From Bacteroidota bacterium (GTDB lineage Bacteria; Bacteroidota; Bacteroidia; Bacteroidales; FEN-979), in the NCBI GenBank assembly GCA_026391735.1, contig JAPLDL010000011.1, positions 128,211-192,210 on the forward strand: DNA of 64,000 nucleotides. The letters run 5' to 3'. Shown here piece after piece: positions 1 through 7,931 of the stretch; positions within the stretch are counted from its first letter, which is position 1, and each line of letters begins with the position of its first letter. The notes below the pieces were generated by a model that was not told where the DNA came from, did not search any database, and was given only the letters and a program-made list of their open reading frames with translations. The position numbers were made by a program, and so were the translations under genes.

Positions 1-1
1 C

Positions 2-796
2 TGTGTTTTTTGTGCCACGGGGAAGCTGGGGTTTACCCGTAACCTTAGTGCCGGCGAGATCTATGACCAGGCTGCATATCTCAATAAACTTGCCATTGAA
101 CGCACAAACAGTGAAGCCGGCTTGTCCAATATTGTATATATGGGCATGGGAGAGCCAATGCTGAACTACGGAAATGTGAAACGATCTATCGATTTGATCA
201 CTTCTGCGGATGGCATGGGGATGTCACCCCAAAGAATTACCATCTCAAGTGTGGGCATCCCTAAAATGATAAAGCAGATAGCGGATGATGAGATGAAATG
301 CCATTTTGCTCTTTCATTGCATTCCGCAGGGAATGAGACCAGGAACCGCCTTGTTCCTTATAACCTCCGCCACCCTGTTGAGGATCTGAGAGAAGCTTTA
401 AAGTATTATTATAAGAAGACAGGAAAGCGTTTCACAATTGAATATATCCTTTTCAGGGATGTCAATGATGATCTCGTTAATGCCAGGGAGCTGGCTGCTT
501 TCTGTAGAAATTTTCCTGTCAAGGTCAATCTCCTGGAATATAACGTGGTTGATGGAACCGGATTACAAAAGTCCTCTCCTGAAAGAATGAAGATATTTGC
601 CGAATTTCTGGAAAAGAAAAATATGGTCGTCAATATCCGTAAAAGCAGGGGCAAAGATATTGATGCTGCCTGTGGACAGCTTGCAGGAAAAATAAACAAC
701 GAGATAACGAGATATGGAAAGCAAACATTTTACAGTTTCCGGCAACATCGTGGATGTGGTGGCAAAGAGAATTTTCACAGGCAGCATTCAGGTTGA
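2..796 (+). CDS. rlmN: 23S rRNA (adenine-2503-C2)-methyltransferase RlmN, 5' partial
   Basis: The window opens inside this gene. The frame is open from base 2, so the N-terminal part is outside. RlmN is a cytoplasmic radical-SAM enzyme that methylates C2 of A2503 in 23S rRNA (and A37 of some tRNAs). Visible are the last two cysteines of the CxxxCxxC iron-sulfur motif (CVFC, first residues), then GFTRNLSAGEI, the GMGEPMLN SAM-binding segment, and AACGQLAG with the C-terminal catalytic cysteine. The ORF-track start at 122 is a TTG inside the domain and is not the true start. The frame runs about 35 residues beyond CGQLAG and overlaps the adenine deaminase gene by 83 bases, which is unusually long. 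Confidence 0.93.
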   Translation, partial: CVFCATGKLGFTRNLSAGEIYDQAAYLNKLAIERTNSEAGLSNIVYMGMGEPMLNYGNVKRSIDLITSADGMGMSPQRITISSVGIPKMIKQIADDEMKCHFALSLHSAGNETRNRLVPYNLRHPVEDLREALKYYYKKTGKRFTIEYILFRDVNDDLVNARELAAFCRNFPVKVNLLEYNVVDGTGLQKSSPERMKIFAEFLEKKNMVVNIRKSRGKDIDAACGQLAGKINNEITRYGKQTFYSFRQHRGCGGKENFHRQHSG

Positions 797-2351
797 AAAT
801 GGCCTCATTAAAAAGATTACTGAAGGTCAGGTCACAAAGGATCATTATATTCTTCCAGGCTTCATAGATGCCCATATCCATATCGAAAGCTCCATGCTGA
901 TCCCATCGGAGTTTGCAAGGCTGGCAGTTGTCCACGGGACCGTTGCCACTGTTTCCGATCCGCATGAGATAGCCAATGTTCTGGGTGTCCCCGGTGTAAG
1001 GTTTATGATAGCAAATGGAAGGAAAGTTCCATTTAAATTCAACTTTGGCGCCTCTTCCTGCGTCCCGGCCACACCTTTTGAAACTGCAGGAGCTTCATTG
1101 GGGCTGGAGGAACTTGAAGAGCTGCTTGCGATGGATGAAATAAAGTATCTTTCAGAAATGATGAACTATCCCGGGGTATTATTCGATGATCCCCAGGTAA
1201 AAGCAAAATTAAAACTTGCCTCTAAATTCGGGAAGCCAGTCGACGGTCATGCCCCGGGTCTGAAGGGTGATGAAGCAGCCCGGTATATCGCGGCTGGTAT
1301 TACAACCGATCACGAATGCTTCAGCATTGAGGAAGCCCTGGACAAGATCAGGTACGGGATGAAGATCCTCATAAGGGAAGGCAGTGCAGCGAAGAATTTC
1401 GAGGAATTATATCCGCTGGTTGATCAGTTTCCCGATATGGTGATGTTTTGCAGTGACGACAAGCATCCTGATGATCTTACGGAAGGACATATTAATGAAA
1501 TTGTGAAGCGAGGCGTGGCCAAGGGTCTGGATCTGTTCAATGTTCTCAGGGCTTGTACGTGGAACCCGGTCAATCACTATAAACTGGAAACCGGCCTTCT
1601 CAGGGAAGGAGATTCTGCCGATTTTATAATAGCTGATAACCTCAGGGAGTTCAATATTTTAGAAACATGGGTTAATGGAATTAAGGTCGCCGAAGCCGGT
1701 AAAACCCTGATCCCCAAAATCACCGAAACCCCTTTCAACAATTTCAATATAAGTGAGCTCTCCGCTGGGAGTCTCAGGGTGGATCAGAAGCCGGGCCGGG
1801 TCATGATACAGGAAGTGTATGACGGGCAGTTAATCACCGGTGCATTGGATGCAGATCCCAGACTTGCCGATGGGCAGGTGGTAAGCGATCCGGAAAGGGA
1901 CATCCTCAAGCTGATCGTAAAAAACAGGTATTCTGAAAGCCATGCAGGAATAGGGTTTATTAAAGGGCTTGGATTGAAGAGAGGAGCCATTGCTTCATGT
2001 GTAGCCCATGACAGCCATAATATCGTTGCTGCCGGTACTGATGACTTGTCCATTGCCAGAGCCATCAACCTGATCATCCGTAACAGGGGAGGAATATCCT
2101 GCGTAGATGGCGATACAGAAGAAGTGCTACCCTTACCGTTTGCCGGCATCATGACCGTGGAGGACGGATATTCAGTTGCTGAAAAATACCGAAGAATGGA
2201 CAAACTGGCAAAAATCCTGGGCAGCCCTCTTAAGGCACCCTTTATGACCCTTTCCTTTATGGCTTTGCTGGTTATCCCCAGTCTTAAACTCAGTGATAAA
2301 GGCTTGTTTGACGGTGAGAAGTTCGCTTTTACCGATCTGTTTAAAATTTAA
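714..2351 (+). CDS. ade: Adenine deaminase
   Basis: Metal-dependent amidohydrolase (Ade/AdeC family) that deaminates adenine to hypoxanthine and ammonia for purine salvage in the cytoplasm. It has 545 residues, a normal length. Motifs in order: GFIDAHIHIESSM with metal-binding H54 and H56; DGHAPGL (H179) and TTDHE (H200); CSDDKHPDD around residues 246-254; and the C-terminal Ade-specific segment AHDSHNIVAAGTDD. The ATG at 714 is the only plausible start before the first beta strand, so the 83-base overlap with rlmN appears real. Its product, hypoxanthine, is the substrate of the hpt gene at 25.4 kb. Confidence 0.95.
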   Translation: MESKHFTVSGNIVDVVAKRIFTGSIQVENGLIKKITEGQVTKDHYILPGFIDAHIHIESSMLIPSEFARLAVVHGTVATVSDPHEIANVLGVPGVRFMIANGRKVPFKFNFGASSCVPATPFETAGASLGLEELEELLAMDEIKYLSEMMNYPGVLFDDPQVKAKLKLASKFGKPVDGHAPGLKGDEAARYIAAGITTDHECFSIEEALDKIRYGMKILIREGSAAKNFEELYPLVDQFPDMVMFCSDDKHPDDLTEGHINEIVKRGVAKGLDLFNVLRACTWNPVNHYKLETGLLREGDSADFIIADNLREFNILETWVNGIKVAEAGKTLIPKITETPFNNFNISELSAGSLRVDQKPGRVMIQEVYDGQLITGALDADPRLADGQVVSDPERDILKLIVKNRYSESHAGIGFIKGLGLKRGAIASCVAHDSHNIVAAGTDDLSIARAINLIIRNRGGISCVDGDTEEVLPLPFAGIMTVEDGYSVAEKYRRMDKLAKILGSPLKAPFMTLSFMALLVIPSLKLSDKGLFDGEKFAFTDLFKI

Positions 2352-2395
2352 CAGAAAAAAACATGTACATATTTAGGAGCATAGGATATTCTTTT

Positions 2396-2403
2396 TATAT
2401 TTG
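2396..2403 (+). promoter_or_regulatory. Bacteroidota -7 element for the ArsR-type regulator
   Basis: TATATTTG fits the TAnnTTTG -7 consensus of the Bacteroidota primary sigma factor. It lies 26 bases before the ATG at 2430. No convincing TTTG -33 box is seen at the right distance. Confidence 0.5.
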
Positions 2404-2429
2404 TCTGGAAATTTAAAATCTTGATTACC

Positions 2430-2732
2430 ATGAAGAAGAAACCCGCACTCGATCTCCAAAAGCTTGAAACGGCTGCCAGTAAACTCAGAGCTATGGCTCA
2501 CCCAATGCGTATCGCTATTATTGACCTTCTCACTGATAACAAGAAACTTACAGTGACTGAGATTTACGAGAACCTGAATATTGAACAGGCTTCTGCCTCA
2601 CACCATTTGAATATCCTTAAGAATAAAGGTATTCTGGATTCAAAAAGAGATGGGAAAATGATCTTTTACTCTTTAAAAATAATCACTCTTACCCAGGTCA
2701 TTGATTGCATCAATCAATGTGTTGAGGCATAA
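2430..2732 (+). CDS. ArsR-family winged-helix transcriptional regulator
   Basis: Small (100 residues) winged-helix DNA-binding protein of the ArsR/SmtB type. LRAMAHPMRIAIIDLL is the typical first helix pair, IEQASASHHLNILKNKGI is the recognition helix, and GKMIFYSL is the wing. The classical metal-sensing ELCVCDL motif is absent, so it is not an obvious arsenic or cadmium sensor. Two cysteines close the protein (CINQC) and could be redox- or metal-active, which is speculative. The ORF track begins at a TTG (2421); I prefer the ATG at 2430, preceded by a TATATTTG element. It stands alone between ade and a convergent lipoprotein gene, so its target cannot be read from context. Confidence 0.85.
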   Translation: MKKKPALDLQKLETAASKLRAMAHPMRIAIIDLLTDNKKLTVTEIYENLNIEQASASHHLNILKNKGILDSKRDGKMIFYSLKIITLTQVIDCINQCVEA

Positions 2733-2735
2733 CGA

Positions 2736-4553
2736 TCAGAAGGTAGCTATTGGGGACCATTTTTCTTCCACGTCCCAGTTTGCTCTGATTTCAATAATTT
2801 TCTGAAGGAAAAATACTTCCTCGGGTTGGATTTTTTTTCTCAGATTTCCTGTATCCCAACGGCCATTATGATTGCGATCGCATATGGCTTTCACTTTAAA
2901 TTTCCCCGGCGTCAGATATTCGAATTTTATCTTACCTGAGGTTTTGATTATCTTTTCACCCAGAACGGCGTCCCGTTCATTCAGCAGTTGGATAATATAA
3001 TCTCCGGGATGCAGAGAAATATCAAGGTCCAGGATAAGGTTCCCGAATTCACGGGCCTGCCGGGTTTTAAACCGGGTTTGCAGAGTGTCATTGGCAAGTC
3101 CGTTGATCCCGATAAAAACAGAATCAGGAATAAAAACAGAATAATTCTTGTCTTCCTTCCACTTTGTTTCCAGAGTGATGATCCTCTTTAAGCTGTCGGC
3201 AAAATACACTTTGGGTTTCAGGGTGTCTTTATCCTGTATAAGCTTGATACGTTTGAAATTGGCATAAGCAAGCGGATATGAAAAAATCATATTGAAGTTT
3301 CCCGCAAACTGGTTCAGCATTGCTGCTGATGTATTAGTACCGACCCCCAGGAAGCTTTTCCCCTGGTCTTTTTTCTTGGTGACAGACTTATCCTCTTTTG
3401 CATTCAGCTCAAGCTTCAGGGTGTCAAGCACCTTGTTATCCTGACAAACCCTGAGGATCAGTGAGTCCTTTCCCGGATTGGTCAGCCAGAGGTAAAGGGA
3501 ATCCTTCTGCCTTGAAAATTCCGTGAAAGCCCAGGGTTTGGACGTGTCACAGTTCAGAGGTTTAATATCCAATGACTTCGTGGGGAAACGAAAAGCGATA
3601 AGCACAAGGCCTTTTTTAACTACAACTGATTTCTGCACTCTCTGAATGGAATCTATATCATCAAACAAGAATAAAAGATGTTTTGGAAAACCCGGCTTCA
3701 GGAGGGTATCTTTTTTAGTTGTATCGATGGCAGTTTTTGGTTTGTCTGCGGATGTCCCTTTACCCGCGGCTTTGATTTTTGCGCTATCTGCCACCAGTTT
3801 CAGGCTGTCGCGACGGGCGGCTGCCGTATCGGGTTTAGGAACAGGAATGTAGTATGGTTTGACAAGGCTGTCAAGGAAAGCCACTTTTTCAGATGCCTGG
3901 TCAAAAATCAGGTTACCGTTCTGATCGGCCAGGGCTGTGAGTTTCATTGTGGATGCTTTGAGGTTGTGAAAGCGGAATTCCCCTTTTTCATTTGTTTTAG
4001 TGACATAATATGGTTTGACTTTGAAAGGCAGGGAGTCAAGGGGGATTGTATCATAAATATCGATATACAGTAAGGCGCACAAATCCTTTTGCGGGTTGAG
4101 GTCAAACGCATTTACGACCATGCCCTGGAGACTCAGTGAATCAATATAAGGGCCGGTACTAAAAACATAGGAAAATCCCGAAAGGGGATTGCTTTCAGTG
4201 ATATCAGATATGGCTTTGCCAAAATCGATTGAGTAGGTTGTATTGGGGGCCAGAGTATCTTCCAGCTTCACGATCAGGCTTTTCCCTCTCAGCCTTAAAT
4301 CGGGCAGGGTTTTCAGGGGAGGTGAAACATTCACTTCGGCCGCCTGGTTTTTTATGGCGATGAATTCATTAAAGTCAATCCTGATATTGTTTCCCGTGAA
4401 ATTTGTCGAGTAGATCGGTGGATCGAATTTCAGCACTTTTGGTGGAGTGATGTCTTTTGGCCCGCCTGTTGGCGCCACTATGTTGGCACATGCAGAAAGC
4501 AATAAACCAAGAATGGGAAAAAGAAGAAATATGTAAACACGAGAATATTTCAT
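2736..4553 (-). CDS. Ig-like (Big_5) domain lipoprotein
   Basis: Predicted exported lipoprotein of 605 residues. The start is set at the ATG at 4553, which gives a clean signal peptide and a lipobox ending LLLSAC. The upstream 37 residues in the ORF track have no signal features. After the cysteine comes APTGGPKDITPPKV and a bacterial Ig-like Big_5 domain over roughly the first 130 residues. A central part with a prealbumin-like fold (NEKGEFRFHNLKA) follows, then a long variable region rich in Lys, Asp and Ser, and a second NxxGRWDTG segment near the end. This architecture is a common Bacteroidota family without an assigned function. It probably sits in the outer membrane or periplasm. It is divergent from yebC. 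Confidence 0.8.
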   Translation of the reverse strand: MKYSRVYIFLLFPILGLLLSACANIVAPTGGPKDITPPKVLKFDPPIYSTNFTGNNIRIDFNEFIAIKNQAAEVNVSPPLKTLPDLRLRGKSLIVKLEDTLAPNTTYSIDFGKAISDITESNPLSGFSYVFSTGPYIDSLSLQGMVVNAFDLNPQKDLCALLYIDIYDTIPLDSLPFKVKPYYVTKTNEKGEFRFHNLKASTMKLTALADQNGNLIFDQASEKVAFLDSLVKPYYIPVPKPDTAAARRDSLKLVADSAKIKAAGKGTSADKPKTAIDTTKKDTLLKPGFPKHLLFLFDDIDSIQRVQKSVVVKKGLVLIAFRFPTKSLDIKPLNCDTSKPWAFTEFSRQKDSLYLWLTNPGKDSLILRVCQDNKVLDTLKLELNAKEDKSVTKKKDQGKSFLGVGTNTSAAMLNQFAGNFNMIFSYPLAYANFKRIKLIQDKDTLKPKVYFADSLKRIITLETKWKEDKNYSVFIPDSVFIGINGLANDTLQTRFKTRQAREFGNLILDLDISLHPGDYIIQLLNERDAVLGEKIIKTSGKIKFEYLTPGKFKVKAICDRNHNGRWDTGNLRKKIQPEEVFFLQKIIEIRANWDVEEKWSPIATF

Positions 4554-4582
4554 ATGTTTTTCGCAAAAGCCTTTTGAGCTTC

Positions 4583-4590
4583 CAAAATTA
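4583..4590 (-). promoter_or_regulatory. -7 element for the Ig-like lipoprotein gene
   Basis: On the minus strand this reads TAATTTTG, matching TAnnTTTG. It lies about 30 bases before the start at 4553, which supports that start rather than the longer ORF-track start at 4664. Confidence 0.45.
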
Positions 4591-4599
4591 CCAATCGTT

Positions 4600-4632
4600 T
4601 TTGTATCATCTATGATTTTTTTATTAATTTTG
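4600..4632 (+). promoter_or_regulatory. Bacteroidota promoter for yebC
   Basis: TTTG (4600-4603), a 21-base spacer, then TAATTTTG (4625-4632). Both elements and the spacing fit the Bacteroidota -33/-7 consensus. The predicted leader to the ATG at 4689 is about 50 bases. Confidence 0.65.
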
Positions 4633-4688
4633 AAGTGGAATTTCCGATAGATCAGATTATTCATTGTTAATTTACAAACAATTACAAT

Positions 4689-5432
4689 ATGTCAGGTCAC
4701 AATAAATGGTCTACGATAAAGCGTAAAAAGGGAGCTTTGGACGCAAAACGTTCAAAGATTTTTTCCAAGATAATTAAAGATATCACCATTGCTGTGAAAG
4801 AAGGAGGCCCAGACTCTGATGGAAATCCCAGGCTCCGGCTTGCAATTGCCAATGCCAAGGGTGCCTCCATGCCAAAGGAGACAATCCAGAGGGCCATCAA
4901 TAAGGGAACCGAAAAGGATTCCGCTACATTGCATGAGACAACATACGAAGGCAAAGGACCGCACGGGATAGCAATCTTCGTGGAATGTACGACCGATAAT
5001 CTTCAGAGAACCGTTTCCAATATCAGAGCCTATTTTAACAAACATGGCGGCGAACTGGGAACAAACGGTTCTCTGGCATACTTGTTTGACCGGAAAGGTA
5101 TTTTTGAAATACCTAAAGGAGACCTTGTGCAGGAAGAATTTGAGATGGAACTGATCGATGCAGGAGCCGAGGATATCACTCTTGATGAAGAAACATTTAC
5201 TATTACTACCGCGATGGAAGACTTCGGTTCTATGATGAAAAAGCTGGAGGCTATGCATATTGAACCTGAAAGCGCTTCTCTTCACAGGATCCCGAAATCG
5301 TTTCTTTCCCTTGAAGAAGATTCAACCCGCAAGGCCCTTAAGCTGATCGATATTCTTGAAGAAGACGAAGATGTACAAAATGTCTTTCACAACCTTCAGA
5401 TCAGTGACGAGATGGCTGATAAACTAGCATAA
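4689..5432 (+). CDS. YebC/PmpR family transcriptional/translational regulator
   Basis: Member of the YebC/TACO1 family, 247 residues, a normal length. The hallmark N-terminus MSGHNKWSTIKRKKGA is present, followed by NPRLRLAIANAKGASMPKETIQRAI, YEGKGPHGIAIFVE and GGELGTNGSLAYLFDRKG. Family members bind DNA as regulators in some bacteria. Others have been linked to relief of ribosome stalling at proline-rich sequences, so the exact role is open. The gene is single and has its own promoter (TTTG-N21-TAATTTTG). It ends 2 bases before a strong hairpin terminator. Confidence 0.93.
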   Translation: MSGHNKWSTIKRKKGALDAKRSKIFSKIIKDITIAVKEGGPDSDGNPRLRLAIANAKGASMPKETIQRAINKGTEKDSATLHETTYEGKGPHGIAIFVECTTDNLQRTVSNIRAYFNKHGGELGTNGSLAYLFDRKGIFEIPKGDLVQEEFEMELIDAGAEDITLDEETFTITTAMEDFGSMMKKLEAMHIEPESASLHRIPKSFLSLEEDSTRKALKLIDILEEDEDVQNVFHNLQISDEMADKLA

Positions 5433-5434
5433 AA

Positions 5435-5461
5435 AAACCGGCTTTAAGCCGGTTTCTTTTT
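5435..5461. terminator. Bidirectional Rho-independent terminator between yebC and the convergent response regulator
   Basis: Stem AAACCGGC / GCCGGTTT (5435-5442 and 5448-5455) with a TTTAA loop. It is flanked by an A-run on the left and CTTTTTT on the right, so it can serve both convergent genes. Confidence 0.9.
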
Positions 5462-5476
5462 TCCCAATAGATAGGA

Positions 5477-6448
5477 TCAGACTTCGCAAATGAACTGGGT
5501 CAGGTTAATCCCCTTGTTCAGGTTCAGCTTTTTCCTCAGCCTGATGCGTGAAATCTCGGTACTTGGCGCGGTGATTTTAAGAATATGAGCGATTTCCTTG
5601 GTATTCAGGTTCATTCTGAGCAGAGCGCACAACTTATGATCATTTGGTGTGAGTTGAGGATGGAGCTTACGAAGACGGTCGAAAAATCCCGGATGAATCT
5701 TTTCAAAATGAGCTTTGATCCTGTACCAGTCATTATCGAATTTGATATTGTCGTCGATAGTCTTCAGTACCTTGGCAATCTCGTTCCTGGTGATGATCTT
5801 TTCATTTTTCAGGAGACGGTTAATGTCTTTCTTTATCAGGCCGATGATTTTATTCTTCTGGCTGATGAAGATGGATGATGTAGCAAGTTCGCGGTTGATC
5901 AAATCAAGTTCCATCTGATGTTTCTGTTTCAGGAGCTGATTTACTTTCTGTTCGGCCCTGATTCTTTCCTGGAGCCTTTGATTGCGTTCCTTTTCGGCTT
6001 TCTTACGCTGTTCTATCTCATTCTTCAGCTCTGAAATGATGCGTTCATTTGTCATCTCAAGGCTCCTCTGGTAGTTTGCAACTTCAATGGCAGCTTTGAT
6101 CTGATCAATATCAATGGGTTTGAAGAGGTATGCATAGGGTTTCAGGGAGAAAGACTTGGTAAATACCTCGCTTTTATTCATTGAGGTCAGAAAGATAATC
6201 CCGCAATTATAATTTTCGGTGAGCACCCTGGCTGCTTCAATTCCATCCATTTTTCCGGCCAGCCTTACGTCCATGATCACAATATCAGGTTCATTATTCT
6301 GTTCTTTGAGACCTGCAATATTTTCAACAGCGTTTTCCCCTTTAGTATCGATACCCAAAACCACATACCCGAGTTCGGATAATTTAGCCTTCAGATCATG
6401 CGCAATAATTAATTCATCTTCAACGATATAAATGCTGATAGGAGCCAT
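5477..6448 (-). CDS. Response regulator with coiled coil and LuxR-type HTH
   Basis: 323-residue regulator. Residues 1-120 are a receiver domain: acidic pocket VEDE, phosphoacceptor D60 in IVIMDVRL, conserved K110 in LFKP. Residues about 125-185 are a charged coiled coil (EIEQRKKAEKERNQRLQERIRAEQK). The C-terminal 70 residues are a LuxR-like helix-turn-helix (LTPNDHKLCALLRMNLNTKEIAHIL). No histidine kinase gene is adjacent. The nearest neighbour is ackA, 17 bases upstream on the same strand, so co-transcription with acetate kinase is likely. The receiver-coiled coil-HTH order is typical of orphan Bacteroidota regulators; its target is unknown. Confidence 0.85.
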   Translation of the reverse strand: MAPISIYIVEDELIIAHDLKAKLSELGYVVLGIDTKGENAVENIAGLKEQNNEPDIVIMDVRLAGKMDGIEAARVLTENYNCGIIFLTSMNKSEVFTKSFSLKPYAYLFKPIDIDQIKAAIEVANYQRSLEMTNERIISELKNEIEQRKKAEKERNQRLQERIRAEQKVNQLLKQKHQMELDLINRELATSSIFISQKNKIIGLIKKDINRLLKNEKIITRNEIAKVLKTIDDNIKFDNDWYRIKAHFEKIHPGFFDRLRKLHPQLTPNDHKLCALLRMNLNTKEIAHILKITAPSTEISRIRLRKKLNLNKGINLTQFICEV

Positions 6449-6465
6449 AATGCATTGTTTTAGGG

Positions 6466-7683
6466 TTAAAATTTGAAGTCAGCTTTTTCTATTATGTTAT
6501 ATGTATCAATGGCAATAACAAGTTCTTCATTTGTGGGCATTACCATCGCCATTACTTTTGAGCCGGGCTTTGTGAGAATTGCCTCACGGCCCCGGATCCC
6601 CTCGTTACGGTCGGGATCGAACTCAATCCCCAGGAATCCCAGGTCGGAAAGTATTCGCTGGCGTGAGTCGTAGTCATTCTCTCCTATTCCCCCTGTAAAA
6701 ATAATAAGGTCCACACCTCCCATAACAGCAGCATAGGCCCCGATGTATTTCTTCACCCTGTATGCATACATGTCAAGAGCCAGCTGGGCCCTTTGTATGC
6801 CCTGTGCCGCAGCCATTTCAACATCACGCATATCATAGGATATCCCTGATATCCCACACACACCACTTTGCTTATTGAACAGGTTGTTCGTGTCCTTGAT
6901 GCTCAGGTTTTCTTTTTCGGCGATAAATAACAGTACACCAACATCCACGTCACCCGTCCGTGTGCCCATCATCAATCCTTCAACAGGTGTAAATCCCATT
7001 GAAGTGTCAACTGATTTACCTTTGTTGATTGCAGCCACCGAAGAGCCATTCCCGAGATGACAAGTGATAATTCTGATGGATTTATAATCCTTGCCAAGGT
7101 ATCTGCAGGCTTTTTCAGCTACAAACTGATGGGAAGTACCGTGATAACCATACCGGCGTATCCTGTATTTCTCATAGTATTCATATGGAAGGGGATACAG
7201 GTATGCATGGGCAGGCATGGTCTGGTGAAACGATGTATCAAAAGTAGCAACCTGGGGAACATCGGGCAGGATCGCCTCCATGGATAAAATCCCTTTCAGA
7301 TTTGCAGGGTTGTGCAAAGGAGCAAGTTCTATGCAACGTTCAATTCCTTCTTTGACCTCTGTATTGATCAGAACACTGTTCTTGAACTTCTCACCTCCGT
7401 TAACCACCCTGTGCCCCACAGCCTGGATCTCATTGATATCCTTTATTACCCCATGTTGGGGATGCTTGAGTGTTTCAAGGATAAGGTAAATCCCGTCCTG
7501 ATGATCGGGAATGGGCTTGACAATTTTCACTTTTTCCTTGTCAGTAACCTGGTGAGTAAGTTCACCATTTTCCAGACCGATTCTTTCCAATAATCCCTTG
7601 GCCAATAGTTCTGCTTCAACACCAATATCAAACAGCCTGTATTTTATGGAAGAACTGCCGCAGTTTAATACGAGAATTTTCAT
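6466..7683 (-). CDS. ackA: Acetate kinase
   Basis: Catalyses acetyl phosphate + ADP to acetate + ATP, the energy-yielding last step of acetate fermentation, in the cytoplasm. It has 405 residues, a normal length. Visible motifs: VLNCGSSSIKY at the N-terminus, the acetokinase signature around TFDTSFHQTMP, GYHGTSHQFV, CHLGNGSSVAA, and ITFTGGIGEND-like IIFTGGIGEN near residue 330. No phosphotransacetylase (pta) gene is next to it, although the two are often paired. It has a well-formed promoter (7763-7793) and a hairpin in its leader. The orphan response regulator lies downstream. Confidence 0.97.
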   Translation of the reverse strand: MKILVLNCGSSSIKYRLFDIGVEAELLAKGLLERIGLENGELTHQVTDKEKVKIVKPIPDHQDGIYLILETLKHPQHGVIKDINEIQAVGHRVVNGGEKFKNSVLINTEVKEGIERCIELAPLHNPANLKGILSMEAILPDVPQVATFDTSFHQTMPAHAYLYPLPYEYYEKYRIRRYGYHGTSHQFVAEKACRYLGKDYKSIRIITCHLGNGSSVAAINKGKSVDTSMGFTPVEGLMMGTRTGDVDVGVLLFIAEKENLSIKDTNNLFNKQSGVCGISGISYDMRDVEMAAAQGIQRAQLALDMYAYRVKKYIGAYAAVMGGVDLIIFTGGIGENDYDSRQRILSDLGFLGIEFDPDRNEGIRGREAILTKPGSKVMAMVMPTNEELVIAIDTYNIIEKADFKF

Positions 7684-7717
7684 TTTTTAGTAGTTGTCTA
7701 TAGTTATTTTAGTGTGA

Positions 7718-7742
7718 TTTTCAGATGTCAGGCATCTGAAAA
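7718..7742 (-). promoter_or_regulatory. Hairpin in the acetate kinase leader
   Basis: Perfect 10-base inverted repeat TTTTCAGATG / CATCTGAAAA around a 5-base loop. It lies between the predicted ackA start point (about 7756) and the ATG (7683), so it should form in the mRNA leader. It could be an mRNA-stability or attenuation element, or an operator. The core contains AGATGTC, the same heptamer used in the obg repeat array at 27.6 kb. Confidence 0.55.
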
Positions 7743-7762
7743 GACATAAATGTTAGGGTATA

Positions 7763-7793
7763 CAAACTTACAACTAAAATACATTATTCCAAA
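7763..7793 (-). promoter_or_regulatory. Bacteroidota promoter for ackA
   Basis: On the minus strand this reads TTTG (7793-7790), a 19-base spacer, then TAAGTTTG (7770-7763). Both boxes match the Bacteroidota consensus with correct spacing. The predicted leader is about 70 bases. Confidence 0.75.
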
Positions 7794-7891
7794 GGGAACA
7801 AGAAAAATAATTAAGGATTTTTTATGGTGATTGTTATATCATTATAAATCAAGATATTTTCCCTGCCGGTGCTTTTTGTCAATTAAGGTTG

Positions 7892-7899
7892 TATTTTTG
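7892..7899 (+). promoter_or_regulatory. Possible -7 element for the GH3-family gene
   Basis: TATTTTTG matches TAnnTTTG and lies 32 bases before the ATG at 7932. A TTTG occurs upstream, but only 13 bases away, which is too close for a -33 box. Confidence 0.4.
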
Positions 7900-7931
7900 A
7901 TACTGAATTCTTCTCAATAAATTTTCCGGTA

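Noticed and set aside
3678-4073. 131-residue plus-strand ORF
   Set aside because: Shadow of the minus-strand Ig-like lipoprotein gene, without a signal or domain.
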